From: Methanosarcina spelaei
GTDB lineage: Archaea > Halobacteriota > Methanosarcinia > Methanosarcinales > Methanosarcinaceae
Reading direction: 5' to 3'
Length of the DNA: 34,385 nt
Assembly (NCBI RefSeq): GCF_002287235.1
Contig: NZ_LMVP01000312.1
Coordinates: forward strand, 1 to 34,385
Shown: piece by piece, positions 34,030-34,385 of the stretch
Layout of the letters: every line of letters begins with the position of its first letter
How positions within the stretch are numbered: the first letter of the stretch is position 1
Position numbers and translations under genes: made by a program
Notes under the pieces: generated by a model
The model's database searches: none
What the model was told of the DNA's origin: nothing
What the model saw: the letters and a program-made list of their open reading frames with translations, nothing else

Positions 34030-34110
34030 TGTCTTTTAGTACAGTTTGATCTATATTGTCTTTTAGTACAGTTTGATCTATATTGTCTTTCTGTACAGTT
34101 TGATCTATAT
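34030..34110. repeat. Three-copy 27-bp tandem repeat upstream of the DUF3795 gene
   Basis: Copies at 34030-34056, 34057-34083 and 34084-34110 are head to tail with no spacer. Copies one and two are identical; copy three differs at two adjacent bases (TA to CT). The unit includes GTACAGTTTGATCTATAT. The array ends only 16 bases before the ATG at 34127, so it must overlap the promoter or leader of that gene. Confidence 0.92.
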
Positions 34111-34126
34111 GCAGTATATAAGGAGT

Positions 34127-34354
34127 ATGATATTATTGAATGAAACTCTATTCACTGCTCCCTGTGGAATAAATTGTTGCATTTGCATGGCTTACTTAAG
34201 GAAGAAAAATAAATGCCCAGGTTGTAGAATTGATGTTAACAAACCTGTTACTCGAGTCATATGCAAAATAAAAACATGTGAAACTTTAACAAAAAACAGA
34301 TTAACATTTTGTTTTGAATGTGAATGTTTTGATAATCCATTTTTATCCGATTGA
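34127..34354 (+). CDS. DUF3795-like cysteine-rich protein, C-terminally short
   Basis: The 75-residue product has the DUF3795 pattern: FTAPCGINCCICMAYLRKKN, then KCPGCRIDVNK, CKIKTCETL and FCFECECFDN. Nine or more cysteines suggest a bound metal or iron-sulfur cluster. Usual family members continue past this point with a PC-x-RL...RY segment; here the frame ends soon after FCFECE, so the gene may be truncated or a short variant. AAGGAG at 34120-34125 is too close to the ATG at 34127 and better placed for a TTG at 34136; the start is therefore uncertain. An earlier in-frame ATG at 34073 lies inside the tandem repeat and is unlikely. Confidence 0.65.
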   Translation: MILLNETLFTAPCGINCCICMAYLRKKNKCPGCRIDVNKPVTRVICKIKTCETLTKNRLTFCFECECFDNPFLSD

Positions 34355-34385
34355 TGTTTTAAAACACCTGAATGTTAGCATTTCC

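Noticed and set aside
34030-34110. CRISPR array
   Set aside because: The 27-bp units abut with no spacers, and no cas genes are present.

Overview
The window looks like a stretch of a Methanosarcina-type archaeal chromosome. The strongest marker is a gamma-class carbonic anhydrase (8588-9337, minus) that closely resembles Cam of Methanosarcina thermophila as I remember it, including all metal and catalytic residues. Methanogenesis marker protein 8, a PGF-pre-PGF-type surface protein, AT-rich intergenic DNA, Shine-Dalgarno sites and TATA-like boxes agree with this. The species cannot be fixed from the sequence alone. No rRNA, tRNA, CRISPR array or intact transposase was found.

Layout: (1) 1-2.7 kb holds a methyltransferase, a 57-residue helix-turn-helix protein, doubtful small reading frames and a repeat-rich spacer. 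(2) 2.7-9.4 kb has nicotinate phosphoribosyltransferase (pncB), convergent with two tandem paralogous secreted beta-propeller proteins, then carbonic anhydrase (cam). (3) 9.5-14.7 kb has a decayed dolichol-kinase-like gene, a HEAT-repeat protein with a zinc ribbon, a secreted helical protein and a small secreted protein with Trp every seventh residue. (4) 15.7-19.0 kb is a co-directional set: a winged-helix regulator, a lipoprotein, and a protein with an outside domain, a membrane span and a cytoplasmic winged helix. It looks like a surface-to-DNA signalling cassette. (5) 19.1-21.9 kb has a DUF2284 protein and the thiamine salvage pair thiM-thiE. (6) 22.7-25.4 kb has a receiver protein with a degraded active site and an old-yellow-enzyme-like flavoprotein convergent with an NmrA-type NAD(P)-binding protein. 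(7) 25.4-34.4 kb has a MITE-like element, methanogenesis marker 8, a large STAND NTPase with TPRs, a divergent secreted protein of unknown family, phenylacetate-CoA ligase (paaK) and a short DUF3795 protein.

Metabolic genes (pncB, thiM, thiE, cam, marker 8, paaK) are interleaved with surface and signalling proteins. Most spacers carry two to four tandem copies of unrelated 20-43 bp units, a notable feature of this window. The most interesting leads are the transmembrane one-component regulator with its lipoprotein, the Trp-heptad protein, two overlapping mutually exclusive RNA stems upstream of the flavoprotein gene (23398-23450), the STAND NTPase, and a short element with perfect 16-bp terminal inverted repeats (25412-25578) that has a diverged relative at 2077-2254.
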